A stretch of 64,000 bases of DNA from a virus. Both the position numbers and the translations under genes were made by a program. The notes beneath the pieces are model-generated. The model saw only the letters and a program-made list of their open reading frames with translations, ran no database searches and had not been told where the DNA came from. Positions 33,236-42,450 of this stretch are shown one piece after another. Numbering within the stretch: the stretch's first letter is position 1; each line of letters starts with the position of its first letter. Location: positions 121,325 to 185,324 of the IMG/VR virus record IMGVR_UViG_3300023202_000142; one strand, written 5' to 3'.

Positions 33236-34370
33236 TCAGCCAGACATGGGACCACTCACCCCGCGGGAGGTCTTGAAGGGCTTTCTGAGGGCGCTGAAGC
33301 AGTCCTGGGGGCTATTACTTACACCGGACAAGCGTCCAGGGAAGGTTGACGTGTCTCAAGACGAGGTTCTTGAAGCTGTCGGTTGGAATCGCGCCAGACA
33401 CAGCCGGCGCGACACCATGCAGATCCAGAAGGCTCTTGATGTTGGCGTTGACGGGTTCTGGGGGGAGGAGACCGTTACTGCGGTGATGCAGTGGCAGTTC
33501 GATCACGACCTCAAGGTCGACGGGAAGGTCGGCTCCGAGACACTTCGGGCGCTGCAGGATGAACTGAACCCTGAGAAGGAATGGCGGGAACTCGATGACA
33601 TCGAGATCGATCTAATCATTGGTCGAACCGTTGAGGTCGAGGCGGGCTATCAGGGCGACCCCTACGCGGCCATGAACCTCGATGCCGAATATGAGGGTTG
33701 GTTTGACCGGCCGAAACGGGATGCCGAAGGCCGTCGTCTCCGGCCCGCTGAACGGGCTGAGCAGCCAGACCATCGCCCGCACAAGGCTTCGAGGTATGGT
33801 CCGCATGGTGGAATCCACATTGGGTTGAGTTGGGGCATCGTCCAGTTCACGCAGGACGGTGGCTCCCTGGGCCTCGTACTGAAGCGCGCGAACGAGATTT
33901 CCTCGAAGGATGTCACGTCGGTGTTTTGGCCCGATGAGACTGAACTGATTGACGTCTTGAATCGCTCCGGGGCCTCTGGCCTGAAGACGCTTGAGCGCCG
34001 GGGACCCAGAGTCCAGAAGGTCGGCGGCGAAGACCTCTGGAAGGATCCATGGCCCGCGAGATGGGAGGCGGCCTCAAGGCTGGAGACGTTTCGTCGTGCT
34101 CAGCGAGACGTCGCGAGGGCGTCCTACTTTGAGCCGGCCCTGGACATCGTGCGTGATTACGGCTTCACCGGCCAGGGGGCGCTTGCGGTTGCGTTCGACA
34201 TGTCAGTGCAATATGGCCCCGCTGGTGCCAGGAAGTACTTTCGTCGAGCTGGTGAGGGTGCGAGCATCGAGAACGTGATCGCGCAGATCGGAAACGAAAG
34301 ACTCCGTGCGCGTCGTCTGGAGGTGCTGGCGCACTCCGATGTCTGGGTACATTACGAGGATCTTGCATGA
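33216..34370 (+). CDS. Endolysin with peptidoglycan-binding domain
   Basis: A 384-residue protein that overlaps the HTH gene by 20 bases (ATG 33216; ATG 33246 is an alternative). Residues about 60-118 match PG_binding_1: MQIQKALDVGVDGFWGEETV, then QWQFDHDLKVDGKVGSETL. The C-terminal 240 residues form a hydrolase-like domain with the phrase IHIGLSWGIVQFTQDGGSLG, similar in style to chitosanase/lysozyme-superfamily phage muralytic domains; acidic residues around E137-E141 and D152/E155 are possible catalytic candidates. No signal peptide is visible, so it needs a holin. Cleavage specificity is not deduced. Confidence 0.75.
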   Translation: MGSLPPDQPDMGPLTPREVLKGFLRALKQSWGLLLTPDKRPGKVDVSQDEVLEAVGWNRARHSRRDTMQIQKALDVGVDGFWGEETVTAVMQWQFDHDLKVDGKVGSETLRALQDELNPEKEWRELDDIEIDLIIGRTVEVEAGYQGDPYAAMNLDAEYEGWFDRPKRDAEGRRLRPAERAEQPDHRPHKASRYGPHGGIHIGLSWGIVQFTQDGGSLGLVLKRANEISSKDVTSVFWPDETELIDVLNRSGASGLKTLERRGPRVQKVGGEDLWKDPWPARWEAASRLETFRRAQRDVARASYFEPALDIVRDYGFTGQGALAVAFDMSVQYGPAGARKYFRRAGEGASIENVIAQIGNERLRARRLEVLAHSDVWVHYEDLA

Positions 34371-34579
34371 AGAGCGATGCGGCTGATTGGTTGATGCAGC
34401 GGACCCGTGAACTGGTTTGCGACCACGCTCGTGAGCAACTGGAGTCGGATCAGGTCCACCTTGCGGGTCTCGGGATGGAGAACCCCCTTCTGGACAGAAT
34501 GCTGGAACTTGACGATGTCGAGATGCTGCGTGAACTGGCAGCGGTTTCTGCATCGCCGCCGATCGAGGAGGAAGAGTGA
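34367..34579 (+). CDS. Small acidic helical protein
   Basis: A 70-residue protein overlapping the endolysin gene by ATGA. It is rich in Leu and Glu with one central helix pair (LAGLGMENPLLDRMLELDDV) and an acidic tail. Two cysteine-free helices suggest a small antagonist or cofactor, but nothing identifies it. Confidence 0.45.
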   Translation: MKSDAADWLMQRTRELVCDHAREQLESDQVHLAGLGMENPLLDRMLELDDVEMLRELAAVSASPPIEEEE

Positions 34580-34824
34580 GCCTAATCGATCGAATCGATG
34601 CGATGCTGGAAGCGAATCCCTATCATGATCGTGGCGGTGAGTTCGTTAGTAAGGCCAAGGTCCGCGCTGGTACATATTCACTCGGACGTAAGCGACACAT
34701 CGTAAGACGCGACGGCGACAAGCTGAAGAAAGCTGTGGCTGATACTGGGTGTGGGCGCGATGCTCGACGCGATGACGGCGATGTCAGGTGTTGGGACAAC
34801 GAGGTCAAGGACGATACCGAATGA
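34576..34824 (+). CDS. Small basic protein with shared N-terminal helix
   Basis: An 82-residue basic protein starting with GTG overlapping the previous TGA. Its first residues, SLIDRIDAMLEANP, match the h-h-x-x-h-x-x-(L/M)-L helix found at the start of several unrelated proteins in this window (48389, 49156, 49764 and 63850). The remainder is rich in K and R (RKRHIVRRDGDKLKK) and ends with an acidic tail. Function unknown. Confidence 0.5.
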   Translation: MSLIDRIDAMLEANPYHDRGGEFVSKAKVRAGTYSLGRKRHIVRRDGDKLKKAVADTGCGRDARRDDGDVRCWDNEVKDDTE

Positions 34825-35042
34825 TCTACGCTGTGGGAGCTATCTGTTTCATCGTGGGGGTGCTTGCATCATGGTTGGCGCTCAGGGCTCGTTACGACGC
34901 CGACAGGGCAACTGTGTGGGTCGAACCCGCAGAAGAGGGGGTCGTGTTTCGATCTTTCGATGCTGACGCCGTAGAGCGCATCAAGCAGGCTCTTGACGGC
35001 GAGCGGTCCTACACCGTCATGCGTGTCACCCGGCCTGAGTGA
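34821..35042 (+). CDS. Small single-pass membrane protein
   Basis: A 73-residue protein overlapping the previous gene by ATGA. Residues 2-20 (IYAVGAICFIVGVLASWLAL) form a transmembrane helix followed by a short soluble domain of about 50 residues. Coming soon after the endolysin gene it could be an outer spanin-like or anti-holin protein, but it has no lipobox. Confidence 0.5.
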   Translation: MIYAVGAICFIVGVLASWLALRARYDADRATVWVEPAEEGVVFRSFDADAVERIKQALDGERSYTVMRVTRPE

Positions 35043-35089
35043 TTGCATCGTTGGCTGAGTTGGACGAGACTACGCCGTAGGAGGAATTT

Positions 35090-35314
35090 GTGGCGATCTT
35101 TGTTCATCGAGCCTACGACCCGGCCGGGGAAGAGTACGTGTATTGGCGTGCCGAAGAGCTAGACCTGGACGGCACCTTCTATGCGGGTGCGCCAAGCTTC
35201 AACACCCTTGAGAATCCCGTCCTTATCCGTCGAATCCTCTCTGGGGTTGAGAATTCCTATGTGTACGAGCCTGTAACGCCAGGCACCTTGGTCGACCTCG
35301 AAGAGGTCTCCTGA
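35090..35314 (+). CDS. Fibre-like protein, short paralogue of the next gene's N-terminus
   Basis: A 74-residue protein with GTG 35090 and AGGAGG upstream. It aligns with the first 55 residues of the next protein: FVHRAYDPAGEEYVYWRAEE against FIMRGWHPQSGSFAHWVTEG, followed by (D/A)GxFYxGxPxF and a V-L-I-x-x-I strand. It looks like a stand-alone copy of an attachment domain, possibly a chaperone or adaptor for the LamG-like protein. Confidence 0.55.
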   Translation: MAIFVHRAYDPAGEEYVYWRAEELDLDGTFYAGAPSFNTLENPVLIRRILSGVENSYVYEPVTPGTLVDLEEVS

Positions 35315-37347
35315 TGGCGGAACTGTTCATCATGCGTGGCTGGCACCCGCAGAGCGGCAGTTTCGCGCACTGGGTGACGGAGGGGATCTATGACACCGCC
35401 GGCCTGTTTTATACAGGACCTCCGAGGTTCTCGGAGCTGGTCGACATCACGTTGGCCGACGTTATACCGATCGAAGAGGAATCGATCCTGTTCGCCTTCC
35501 GGGACACCCAGGACCGAGACGAGGACACGACTAACCACGAGGCGTTCACCCAGGCATCGGAACTAGACCGTCCTGATGCTGTTGAGGCCAATGGTCCTGT
35601 AGCTGTCCAGGACACGCTGGAGCCCACACAGGACACTACAGCCGATGCTGGGTATGTCGTGGACTCAAGGGACCGCGTTGACCCCGTGGTCACCATCATC
35701 TCCTCGACGGGGTGGCCTCTCTGGGACCTTCACGAACTGATGTATGATTCCGCACCGTATGCGGGTCGGATCGACCAGCGTCTTCTGGCCCCTTCAGTTG
35801 GCGGAACACCAGGGGTTAGCGACACCGACGACGTCCGCGAAGTCCTCAACGACACGAATGCGGGCAACTCGCTTCAACAGTCGTTAGCCGACCCGCCGAC
35901 CTTTGATCTTGCGAATCGCGGACTGATTTTCGACTCCGGCGCCACGAATCGGTGGCTGGAAATCCCGACACCGGACGTTTTCCTGGCCCCCACCGAGACG
36001 GCCCGGTTCTCGATCGCGTTCGGGTTCAATGGCGTCGGGCTATCGCAGGCGGTGTTCATTGACACCGGCGAGAACGATGGTCGCAGCTTTGTGTTGCGGT
36101 ACAACGGCTTTGCCAGCGACGTGATCTTCACAGCATATGACAGTTCGATGAGCCCGCTCTACAGCCTCTCCGCGTTCGTGGCGTCGGTGACCGGTGAACA
36201 TGTGATCGTCGTGACGTCCGACGGTGAAGTGGCCGAACTGTACTACGACAACATGGAGACCCCGATCGCCACCACCGGCACTGCCGGAGTTCCGCTTTCG
36301 ACCGAAGCTGGAGGTCATCATGGGCTTGTCACTGTCGGTCGATATGAGGACGGCAGTGGTGGTCGGTGGGATGGGTTTTTCCAGGGCATGATCCTGGACG
36401 AGTTCATCTGGCCACGAAACATGCGCGAGCGAGCCAAAGGCTATCTGCAGGAGTACGTGAAGGACCCCGAAGACCTGGGGCACCCGGACCTCGTGGACCT
36501 CCTGTACGTCAACGGAAATATTGGGTCTGGGTTTGTTACCCCCGCGAAAGCATCGACCACAGCGGAAGCCACTTCAGAGGCTCAGACGCGCTATGAGCCT
36601 GACACATTCGTCGCCGAATACGATGCCACTGATCTGTCCAGTCTCGCTCTGAACGACAACGGGACTGGCGGAGTTCCTTCTCTTGGTGGAACCGTAGGCC
36701 GTTGGCTCGACCAGGGTGGCGACTCTACGGCGGATGGCCGACAGGCGACAGCGGCAGATCGGCCGATTCGGTCGCTCATCCATGGCCGTCCTTCGGTCGA
36801 GTTCGTTTCGGATGACTGGCTTGACTGCCAGAACCTCGGATGGCTTTCCGGGGTCGATGCATCGGTTGTGATGTCGGTGGTTACGCTCACGACAGAAGAT
36901 GGCGACACCCAGACCGTCTACCAGGCCGAGACGGATGCAGGTAGCTCTTGGATACTTCTCGACAAGTATCTTCCCGGCGGTGTCCCTAACTGGAGGGCAG
37001 GTGGTCGCAGAGTCTCTGGTGATTCATTCGGCTCGGTGGCGAAGGCTCTTGTCGGAGAATCCGGTGAGGGTTATGCAGTCTCATTGATCGGGATCAATGA
37101 TTACGCTTCGCCCGCGCAGTCCTTTAGGGTCAATGGGGTTGAGTCAACGGCGTCCCCGACGTGGAGTGCCGGCACCGCAGAAGCTGTTAGTTCTGACGGG
37201 ATCACCATTGGAGCTGCTGGTGGTGTCGATGGATGGACTGGCCACATCGAGCGCCTCGTTGTGTTGGACTCGGTTCCAGATGATCAGGAGATCCGTCTGT
37301 TCGAGACGTCGAAAGAGGTCTTTCATTCCGATGAGCACGGGGTCTAG
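35314..37347 (+). CDS. Adhesin-like protein with two LamG/concanavalin-like domains
   Basis: A 677-residue protein. The first 60 residues resemble the preceding small gene. Two beta-jelly-roll domains follow: residues about 229-362 (RFSIAFGFNGVGLSQAVFID, then GGRWDGFFQGMILDEFIW) and about 431-675 (FVAEYDATDLSSLALND, then IERLVVLDSVPD), both with the strand pattern of LamG or ConA-like lectins. An acidic linker lies at residues 70-110. Surface-exposed sugar binding as part of a fibre is the likely role. Confidence 0.7.
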   Translation: MAELFIMRGWHPQSGSFAHWVTEGIYDTAGLFYTGPPRFSELVDITLADVIPIEEESILFAFRDTQDRDEDTTNHEAFTQASELDRPDAVEANGPVAVQDTLEPTQDTTADAGYVVDSRDRVDPVVTIISSTGWPLWDLHELMYDSAPYAGRIDQRLLAPSVGGTPGVSDTDDVREVLNDTNAGNSLQQSLADPPTFDLANRGLIFDSGATNRWLEIPTPDVFLAPTETARFSIAFGFNGVGLSQAVFIDTGENDGRSFVLRYNGFASDVIFTAYDSSMSPLYSLSAFVASVTGEHVIVVTSDGEVAELYYDNMETPIATTGTAGVPLSTEAGGHHGLVTVGRYEDGSGGRWDGFFQGMILDEFIWPRNMRERAKGYLQEYVKDPEDLGHPDLVDLLYVNGNIGSGFVTPAKASTTAEATSEAQTRYEPDTFVAEYDATDLSSLALNDNGTGGVPSLGGTVGRWLDQGGDSTADGRQATAADRPIRSLIHGRPSVEFVSDDWLDCQNLGWLSGVDASVVMSVVTLTTEDGDTQTVYQAETDAGSSWILLDKYLPGGVPNWRAGGRRVSGDSFGSVAKALVGESGEGYAVSLIGINDYASPAQSFRVNGVESTASPTWSAGTAEAVSSDGITIGAAGGVDGWTGHIERLVVLDSVPDDQEIRLFETSKEVFHSDEHGV

Positions 37348-37350
37348 GCA

Positions 37351-38172
37351 ATGGGCGGCATCTCTCAGTACCTCGCGCAGGAGGCCCTTGACCACATCGT
37401 GGGCGGCGCGGTTTACACGGCTCCAGGCACTTTGTACCTGGCCCTCTTCAATGTTGGCCACGGAACTACCCCGCTAACTGAGGCGGACCTGACTGGGAAC
37501 GAGGTGACGGTAGCCGGCTACTCTCGTCAGACGATCACGTTCGCGACCGCAACCCTGCTGGAACCAGAAGGCGCGATCAGCAGGTCTGATTCTGCACCAA
37601 CGTTCACCGCTGACCCCGCGCTCTCCGAGTCTACGGACGCCTGGGGGCTATTCGATGCATCGAGTGGAGGCAATCTCCTGTTCTGGGGCGAGATCGGACA
37701 GGTCAATGCCATTGTGGATGACACCGGGTTCACGATTCCTTCAGGGGACCTGGGCTGCAGAATCTCGGGCACCGTCTCGAATTACGCTGCCGCTGCTTTC
37801 ATGGACCTGGTGCTCACCGGAACGGCATTTGCCTCACCGTCGACGTTTGTCGCGTTGTCGGATGTCGCAGCGTTCACTCTTCTCGAATCTGATGCTGTCG
37901 CGAACGAACTGTCGTCGCCGGGGTACGCTCGGGTCAGTGTCAGTTTCGCGGCAGCAGTTACCGATGGCGTGGGCGCCCGAAGCGATCAGAACGCTGATGC
38001 CGATTTCCCGATCGCGGAGGACCTGTGGCCCTCGGCCAACGCGTTTCTGGTTTTCGATGCTGTCAGTTCTGGTAACTTGTTGTGGTTCGGTCGAATGAGT
38101 CCGACATCACCGTTGGCCGGGCAGCAGCTCCGGCTGCCGTCTGGGTATTTGCGATTGAAGTTGGGTGCCTGA
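37351..38172 (+). CDS. Fibre protein with tandem-duplicated domain
   Basis: A 273-residue protein consisting of two similar halves. Half one starts YLAQEALDHIVGGAVYTAPG with LYLALFNV and ends GFTIPSGDLGCRIS; half two starts AAAAFMDLVLTGTAFASPS with TFVALSDV and ends QLRLPSGYLRLKLG. Each has an acidic-aromatic core (WGLFDASSGGNLLFWGEI, then FLVFDAVSSGNLLWFGRM). The layout matches a phage tail fibre domain family that commonly occurs as one or two copies. It lies in the fibre cassette and may be an adaptor at its base. Confidence 0.65.
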   Translation: MGGISQYLAQEALDHIVGGAVYTAPGTLYLALFNVGHGTTPLTEADLTGNEVTVAGYSRQTITFATATLLEPEGAISRSDSAPTFTADPALSESTDAWGLFDASSGGNLLFWGEIGQVNAIVDDTGFTIPSGDLGCRISGTVSNYAAAAFMDLVLTGTAFASPSTFVALSDVAAFTLLESDAVANELSSPGYARVSVSFAAAVTDGVGARSDQNADADFPIAEDLWPSANAFLVFDAVSSGNLLWFGRMSPTSPLAGQQLRLPSGYLRLKLGA

Positions 38173-39329
38173 TGCCAAACCTTAGCATTGACGGCGGGTT
38201 CTACTCCTATCTCGTGACACATTTATCGCGTGATAACGGAGAGCCGGGCTACGAGCCCGATCTTCCGGCGATGGATGCTTACATGATCGACCAGCGTGAC
38301 CGCTGGAAGTATGTCCTGGAGAATCAAAACGCCGGTCAGGATTGGTCGGTCGGCCGAGTCTTCAGGTGGGAGGGGGCCACGGATTACTACGCTTACGGCT
38401 TCGTTGTCAGTCTTCTGGATGGTGCCGGGGCTGCCACGGACCACGAGTTTCTGGTGGTGTACGGCGGCCCGGACATCGGTACTGGCGCCCGTCGCGCCGC
38501 CCCGGAGGACGTCTTCAGTGATGACGTCAGTGACTATTTCAGGGTCTCTGGAGGTATTAATTCTGAGGGGTTCATTGGGTATCACTACAACTACGCGGCG
38601 CTTTCTGACACCTACGACGTAGGCGCAGGCGCTGATGTCGATCCTCCCAGCACGAACCCTCACACGGACCCGGCAGGGTTTTTCCCAGACCCCGTAGCCC
38701 AGGAGGTTCCGTTCCTCCAGGGGACCATTCGGTCAGACTACAACAGGGTCACGTCCGGCAGCCCTTTGGATTGGCGTCACTGCTGGGTGGTCAACGGTGA
38801 CGAGCCCTTCATCGCATTCTACTCGAACTATCGTCTCTCGGCGCAGGTCAGGATTGGCGCCGTGCTGGGCGATATCCTGGTGGCCGAAGACCCCGGTGAT
38901 CTTCGAACCCAGGCGGGGATGCACTACACGACTCGAATGGGGCGGGAGTGGGATGGCGGTGATCAGTCACTTGGAGCATGGGCCATCAGCCAGAGGTTCG
39001 GTGACTCCAGGGCCTTCAATACGTTCATCCGGCACAACGATTTCAATGTCATCAATCAGCCCCGGGTCGATGGAACCTATGACCGGGATCGGGTTAAGAT
39101 TGCGAACACGAATGAGCACAAGGGCTACTTCAAGGAAGACATCATCGCGATTACGGGAACAGCGGCAGACTGGCCAGAGCCGGGCGGTGATCACAATGCG
39201 ACCTTCGAATGTGCTCACGGCTTACTTGTAAAGGTGATGCCAGAGATCGCTACCCCTTGGGTGGAGGGCCAGTCTCCCCCATTCAATGGCTGGCCGAAAT
39301 ATCCGCAGGACTTCAACAGGACGCAGTGA
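38172..39329 (+). CDS. Putative receptor-binding/fibre protein, family member 1 of 4
   Basis: A 385-residue protein whose ATG overlaps the preceding TGA. It is the first of four paralogues (38172, 39329, 40840, 42451) sharing the core NAGQDWSVGRVFRWEG, a (Y/G)FV(V/I) strand, an NQPR-(V/A/T)-D-G-T-Y-D segment, a KGY-F-K-E-D strand and the C-terminal motif PWVEGQSPPFNGWP. Unlike members 2 and 4 it lacks the T-I-D-G insert. It is probably one of several alternative or co-assembled adhesins, adjusting host range. Confidence 0.65.
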   Translation: MPNLSIDGGFYSYLVTHLSRDNGEPGYEPDLPAMDAYMIDQRDRWKYVLENQNAGQDWSVGRVFRWEGATDYYAYGFVVSLLDGAGAATDHEFLVVYGGPDIGTGARRAAPEDVFSDDVSDYFRVSGGINSEGFIGYHYNYAALSDTYDVGAGADVDPPSTNPHTDPAGFFPDPVAQEVPFLQGTIRSDYNRVTSGSPLDWRHCWVVNGDEPFIAFYSNYRLSAQVRIGAVLGDILVAEDPGDLRTQAGMHYTTRMGREWDGGDQSLGAWAISQRFGDSRAFNTFIRHNDFNVINQPRVDGTYDRDRVKIANTNEHKGYFKEDIIAITGTAADWPEPGGDHNATFECAHGLLVKVMPEIATPWVEGQSPPFNGWPKYPQDFNRTQ

Positions 39330-40840
39330 TGCCCACCGAGTACGTTGATTTGGGGTATTACACCTCGCGCTACATGCAGACGTGGGGCAAAGGATTCCTG
39401 TACCGCCGGACGGAGGACGACTACTTCATCGACCTCTACGATCGCATCAGGGTTCCACTTGAAGCCGAGAACAGCGGTCAAAACTGGGAGGTCAGTCGCT
39501 TGTTCAGGTGGATCGATGGCGGCGACAGGGCGTTTGGATTCGTTATCAAGCATCTCGACGCAGGTTCGCCGACAGGTCGTGAATGGTTTCTCTGGTGGGT
39601 CGGGCTCGACGGGACTGATAGCTGGGCAGACGGCTACCTTCTCTGGTTTGACCAGAGCACGCTGGGCACCTACTTTCGGGAACACAATCGTGTGGATGAT
39701 GCCACCCCGTTGGCTCGTGGGGGCCTTGGCATCCATTATCATGTAGGTGGTGTAGATGTTGCCGCCATCAACTCAATTGTGTTTTTCGGCAATGCGGTAG
39801 ACGGTGAGACCCTGACGATCGATGGGAAGACCTACACGCTCCAGGACAGCCTCACGGATGTCGATGGTAACGTGCAGATCGGAGCCCTCCCGGCGGACAC
39901 CGTTGACAATATCAGGGCAGCCATCAACCTCGACCCGGGCGCCGGCACGGCCTATGCGGCTTCGATGACGGTGCATCCAACCGTTAGCGCTACCGATGTA
40001 GATCTTCCGCCCACACTGGAGGTGGAAGCTAAGACTACCGGAATCGGAGGCAGCTCCATTGCGGTGTCTGAAACTTTGACGGCGGCCCGCTGGACGAAAG
40101 AGGATAGTCTGTATGGCGGCCGCTCCGCGACGACCTACGATGTCGGGGCGGGAAGCAATCTCGATCCACCGAATTCAGAGCCTCACATTAGCGCGACGGA
40201 TGCCGCGAATTTTATGCCGGACCCGGCCCTGACCCCACAGGCTCGCGGCGCTGTTCTCGCGATGGATGGTTTCCCCTCACAGGAAACGAACCGGATGGTG
40301 ATGGTCTACAACCATGAGGTGCCCTTCGTCGGGGCGTATCTTGCGGACCAGGACTCAACAGTTCCGAACAGTGTTGTCATTTCGGGCGACATCGCGATGC
40401 CTCGGGTCTCGTGGGACGTTTACCGAGAGGTCACAATCAGCCTCCGGGTTACTGCCCCTGATGATCTCGACACCACCTTCGACGGAAGGCCGGACGACTA
40501 CTACGGCATTCACACGTTAGATCCAGATGGCAACCAGGCTCTTCTGCAACTGGTCCCCGAATCCAATTCGACACAGGAAGACCAGCCCAGGACGGATGGG
40601 GATTTTGACCGTCGATCTCTCGTTCTGGTTGGGTCTGCGCTCGATAAGGGGTATGCAGACCCAGAGGTTGTAGCAATGCAGGGGGTCAGGGACTGGCAGC
40701 GTCAGGTAACCTTCCCTTCTGCGCATGGGCGTGCGCTGAAGTTTCATCGCAGCCTTGTTATCCCTTGGGTGGATGGGGCGCCAGCCCCGTTCTACGGTTG
40801 GCCTCTGAATCGGCAGGAAATTCCGAACAGGACTGGGTAA
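39329..40840 (+). CDS. Putative receptor-binding/fibre protein, family member 2 of 4 (with insert)
   Basis: A 503-residue paralogue with the core ENSGQNWEVSRLFRWIDGG and the terminal motif PWVDGAPAPFYGWP. It contains an inserted domain at about residues 145-250 (DGETLTIDGKTYTLQDSLTD, then INLDPGAGTAYAASM) that is nearly identical to the insert of member 4 but absent from members 1 and 3. The insert resembles the T-I-D-G module of the baseplate protein at 24113, so the domain appears to have moved between virion genes. Confidence 0.65.
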   Translation: MPTEYVDLGYYTSRYMQTWGKGFLYRRTEDDYFIDLYDRIRVPLEAENSGQNWEVSRLFRWIDGGDRAFGFVIKHLDAGSPTGREWFLWWVGLDGTDSWADGYLLWFDQSTLGTYFREHNRVDDATPLARGGLGIHYHVGGVDVAAINSIVFFGNAVDGETLTIDGKTYTLQDSLTDVDGNVQIGALPADTVDNIRAAINLDPGAGTAYAASMTVHPTVSATDVDLPPTLEVEAKTTGIGGSSIAVSETLTAARWTKEDSLYGGRSATTYDVGAGSNLDPPNSEPHISATDAANFMPDPALTPQARGAVLAMDGFPSQETNRMVMVYNHEVPFVGAYLADQDSTVPNSVVISGDIAMPRVSWDVYREVTISLRVTAPDDLDTTFDGRPDDYYGIHTLDPDGNQALLQLVPESNSTQEDQPRTDGDFDRRSLVLVGSALDKGYADPEVVAMQGVRDWQRQVTFPSAHGRALKFHRSLVIPWVDGAPAPFYGWPLNRQEIPNRTG

Positions 40841-42048
40841 TGGCAAACGTAGTGATCGACATGGGGTTCATGTCCAACGACCAACGCTTCATCATTCAGG
40901 CGTCGGATGGCGACTATTTCGCGACGCAGGCCGGTGGCTCAAACGATCCATGGCCAACTGACTATGATGGGATTGCTCAGATCCACCCTTTCATTACGTG
41001 GATCAGGGACCGCATCAAGACGGTAATGGAAGCAGAGAACGGCGGGAACAACTGGCGTGTTAGCCGAATCGCGGAATGGGAAGGGAGAGTGCAATCGGGT
41101 CGTGGGCACTACGGGTACGCCTTCAAGATTGAACAACTGGATGAGGGGAGTCCGACCGGTCGAGAGTGGTGTATGTTTTTCAGCGGCCTGCAGGAGGATT
41201 CCACGTCAGCAGCTCCGGTGAACATCGAAGAGGCGGTTGGGGATATCGCTGGATATGACTCCTACTTCGTGCCCTGGTTCCACAGCAGCAATGGCTTTGT
41301 TGCCATGCAGTACAACACGGGCGGACTGTCGACGAGCTGGGATTTCGATGCGTCATTGGTGGACACCTTCAACGTTGCCAATGACTTCAACGCCCCCAAC
41401 ACCAACCCATACTCTCAGGACACTTCTTTCTTCCCCGACGACGGGATTCACCCCCAGGTCAGAGGGCATGTTTCCGGTGAGTGGAATCAGAATAGGAGCC
41501 AGGACCGCTGGGTGTTCATCTTCAACCACGACATCCCCTTTTGCGGATTCTATCGGGCGAAGCATCGTTCGAACTTCGTTCGTGAGGTCGTGATTATGGG
41601 GGATATCGTTGTCCCTCGTGTCAGCACTGACGATCGCCCGGACGGCTGGTTCTTCTACAGTATTGAGATGAGGGAGGGGGATATCACCGAGGACGGTGAG
41701 CGGCTCTATGCGATCAACCCGGACACGGACACGGAAAACTCCTTCCAGCCTGGCATCCTTCACACCGCTTACACGACAGCCAATCAGCCTCGCGGGGACG
41801 GCACGTACGATAAAGACGTCGTGAAGGTGGTGAACTCGAACATCGACAAGGGGTATCTCAACCCCGACCTGGTCGCGATCCAGGGGCCAACGACCTGGAT
41901 GAGGGACATGCTTTTCGACTCGCCAGAAGGCGCCTGCGTGAAGGTGACCGACGAGCTTGTCTTTCCCTGGACTACGACTGACCCTGTTTTCCCGGCGGGG
42001 TACCCGTCGGCTTGGTTTGCTCCTCGGATTCAGGATTCGGTGCCATGA
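40840..42048 (+). CDS. Putative receptor-binding/fibre protein, family member 3 of 4
   Basis: A 402-residue paralogue starting at ATG 40840, overlapping the previous TAA. It has the core ENGGNNWRVSRIAEWEG and NQPRGDGTYDKD, with a more divergent C-terminus PWTTTDPVFPAGYP instead of PWVDGAPAPFYGWP. It lacks the T-I-D-G insert. It overlaps the small zinc-ribbon gene by ATGA. Confidence 0.65.
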   Translation: MANVVIDMGFMSNDQRFIIQASDGDYFATQAGGSNDPWPTDYDGIAQIHPFITWIRDRIKTVMEAENGGNNWRVSRIAEWEGRVQSGRGHYGYAFKIEQLDEGSPTGREWCMFFSGLQEDSTSAAPVNIEEAVGDIAGYDSYFVPWFHSSNGFVAMQYNTGGLSTSWDFDASLVDTFNVANDFNAPNTNPYSQDTSFFPDDGIHPQVRGHVSGEWNQNRSQDRWVFIFNHDIPFCGFYRAKHRSNFVREVVIMGDIVVPRVSTDDRPDGWFFYSIEMREGDITEDGERLYAINPDTDTENSFQPGILHTAYTTANQPRGDGTYDKDVVKVVNSNIDKGYLNPDLVAIQGPTTWMRDMLFDSPEGACVKVTDELVFPWTTTDPVFPAGYPSAWFAPRIQDSVP

Positions 42049-42449
42049 CGTATTTCACCCACTGCGTCCATTGCGGCGCGTCACGCCAGCGTGCCCGCCT
42101 TAGCGTTCACGATGTCGATCTCAGGGGTATCGAAGGGGTAACCCTTGGAGAAGAGGGCTTCGATCTCTCGGTGCAGCACATCAAGGGCTACACGGTCGAA
42201 TCGGTTCAGGTCTGGTGTGAGAGCTGTGAAGCTTCACACCCCATTGAAGACTATGAGGTCGGGTTCCCCTGGACACTGGCGGTGGATGACCAGGTCGAGT
42301 GGACTGATCCCGGCACCGGGACACCAGATGTCGTAACGATCGTGGTTATCGGGTATACCAATGCCGGTGGGCCGGCCGGGGTTGTCCATATCCAGACGGA
42401 GGATGGCCGCCTAATCGATGCTGCCCCTGAAGAGTTGAGCGAGGTCTGA
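42045..42449 (+). CDS. Small zinc-ribbon-like protein within fibre cassette
   Basis: A 134-residue protein. CVHCGAS near residue 7-12 and CESCEAS near 55 are two CxxC pairs that could bind one zinc. Between and after them are beta strands, with the C-terminal half (DDQVEWTDPGTGTPDVVTIV) resembling an SH3-like beta barrel. It is sandwiched between fibre paralogues 3 and 4, an unusual location for a zinc protein. It may be a fibre chaperone or a stowaway gene. Confidence 0.5.
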   Translation: MTYFTHCVHCGASRQRARLSVHDVDLRGIEGVTLGEEGFDLSVQHIKGYTVESVQVWCESCEASHPIEDYEVGFPWTLAVDDQVEWTDPGTGTPDVVTIVVIGYTNAGGPAGVVHIQTEDGRLIDAAPEELSEV

Positions 42450-42450
42450 G

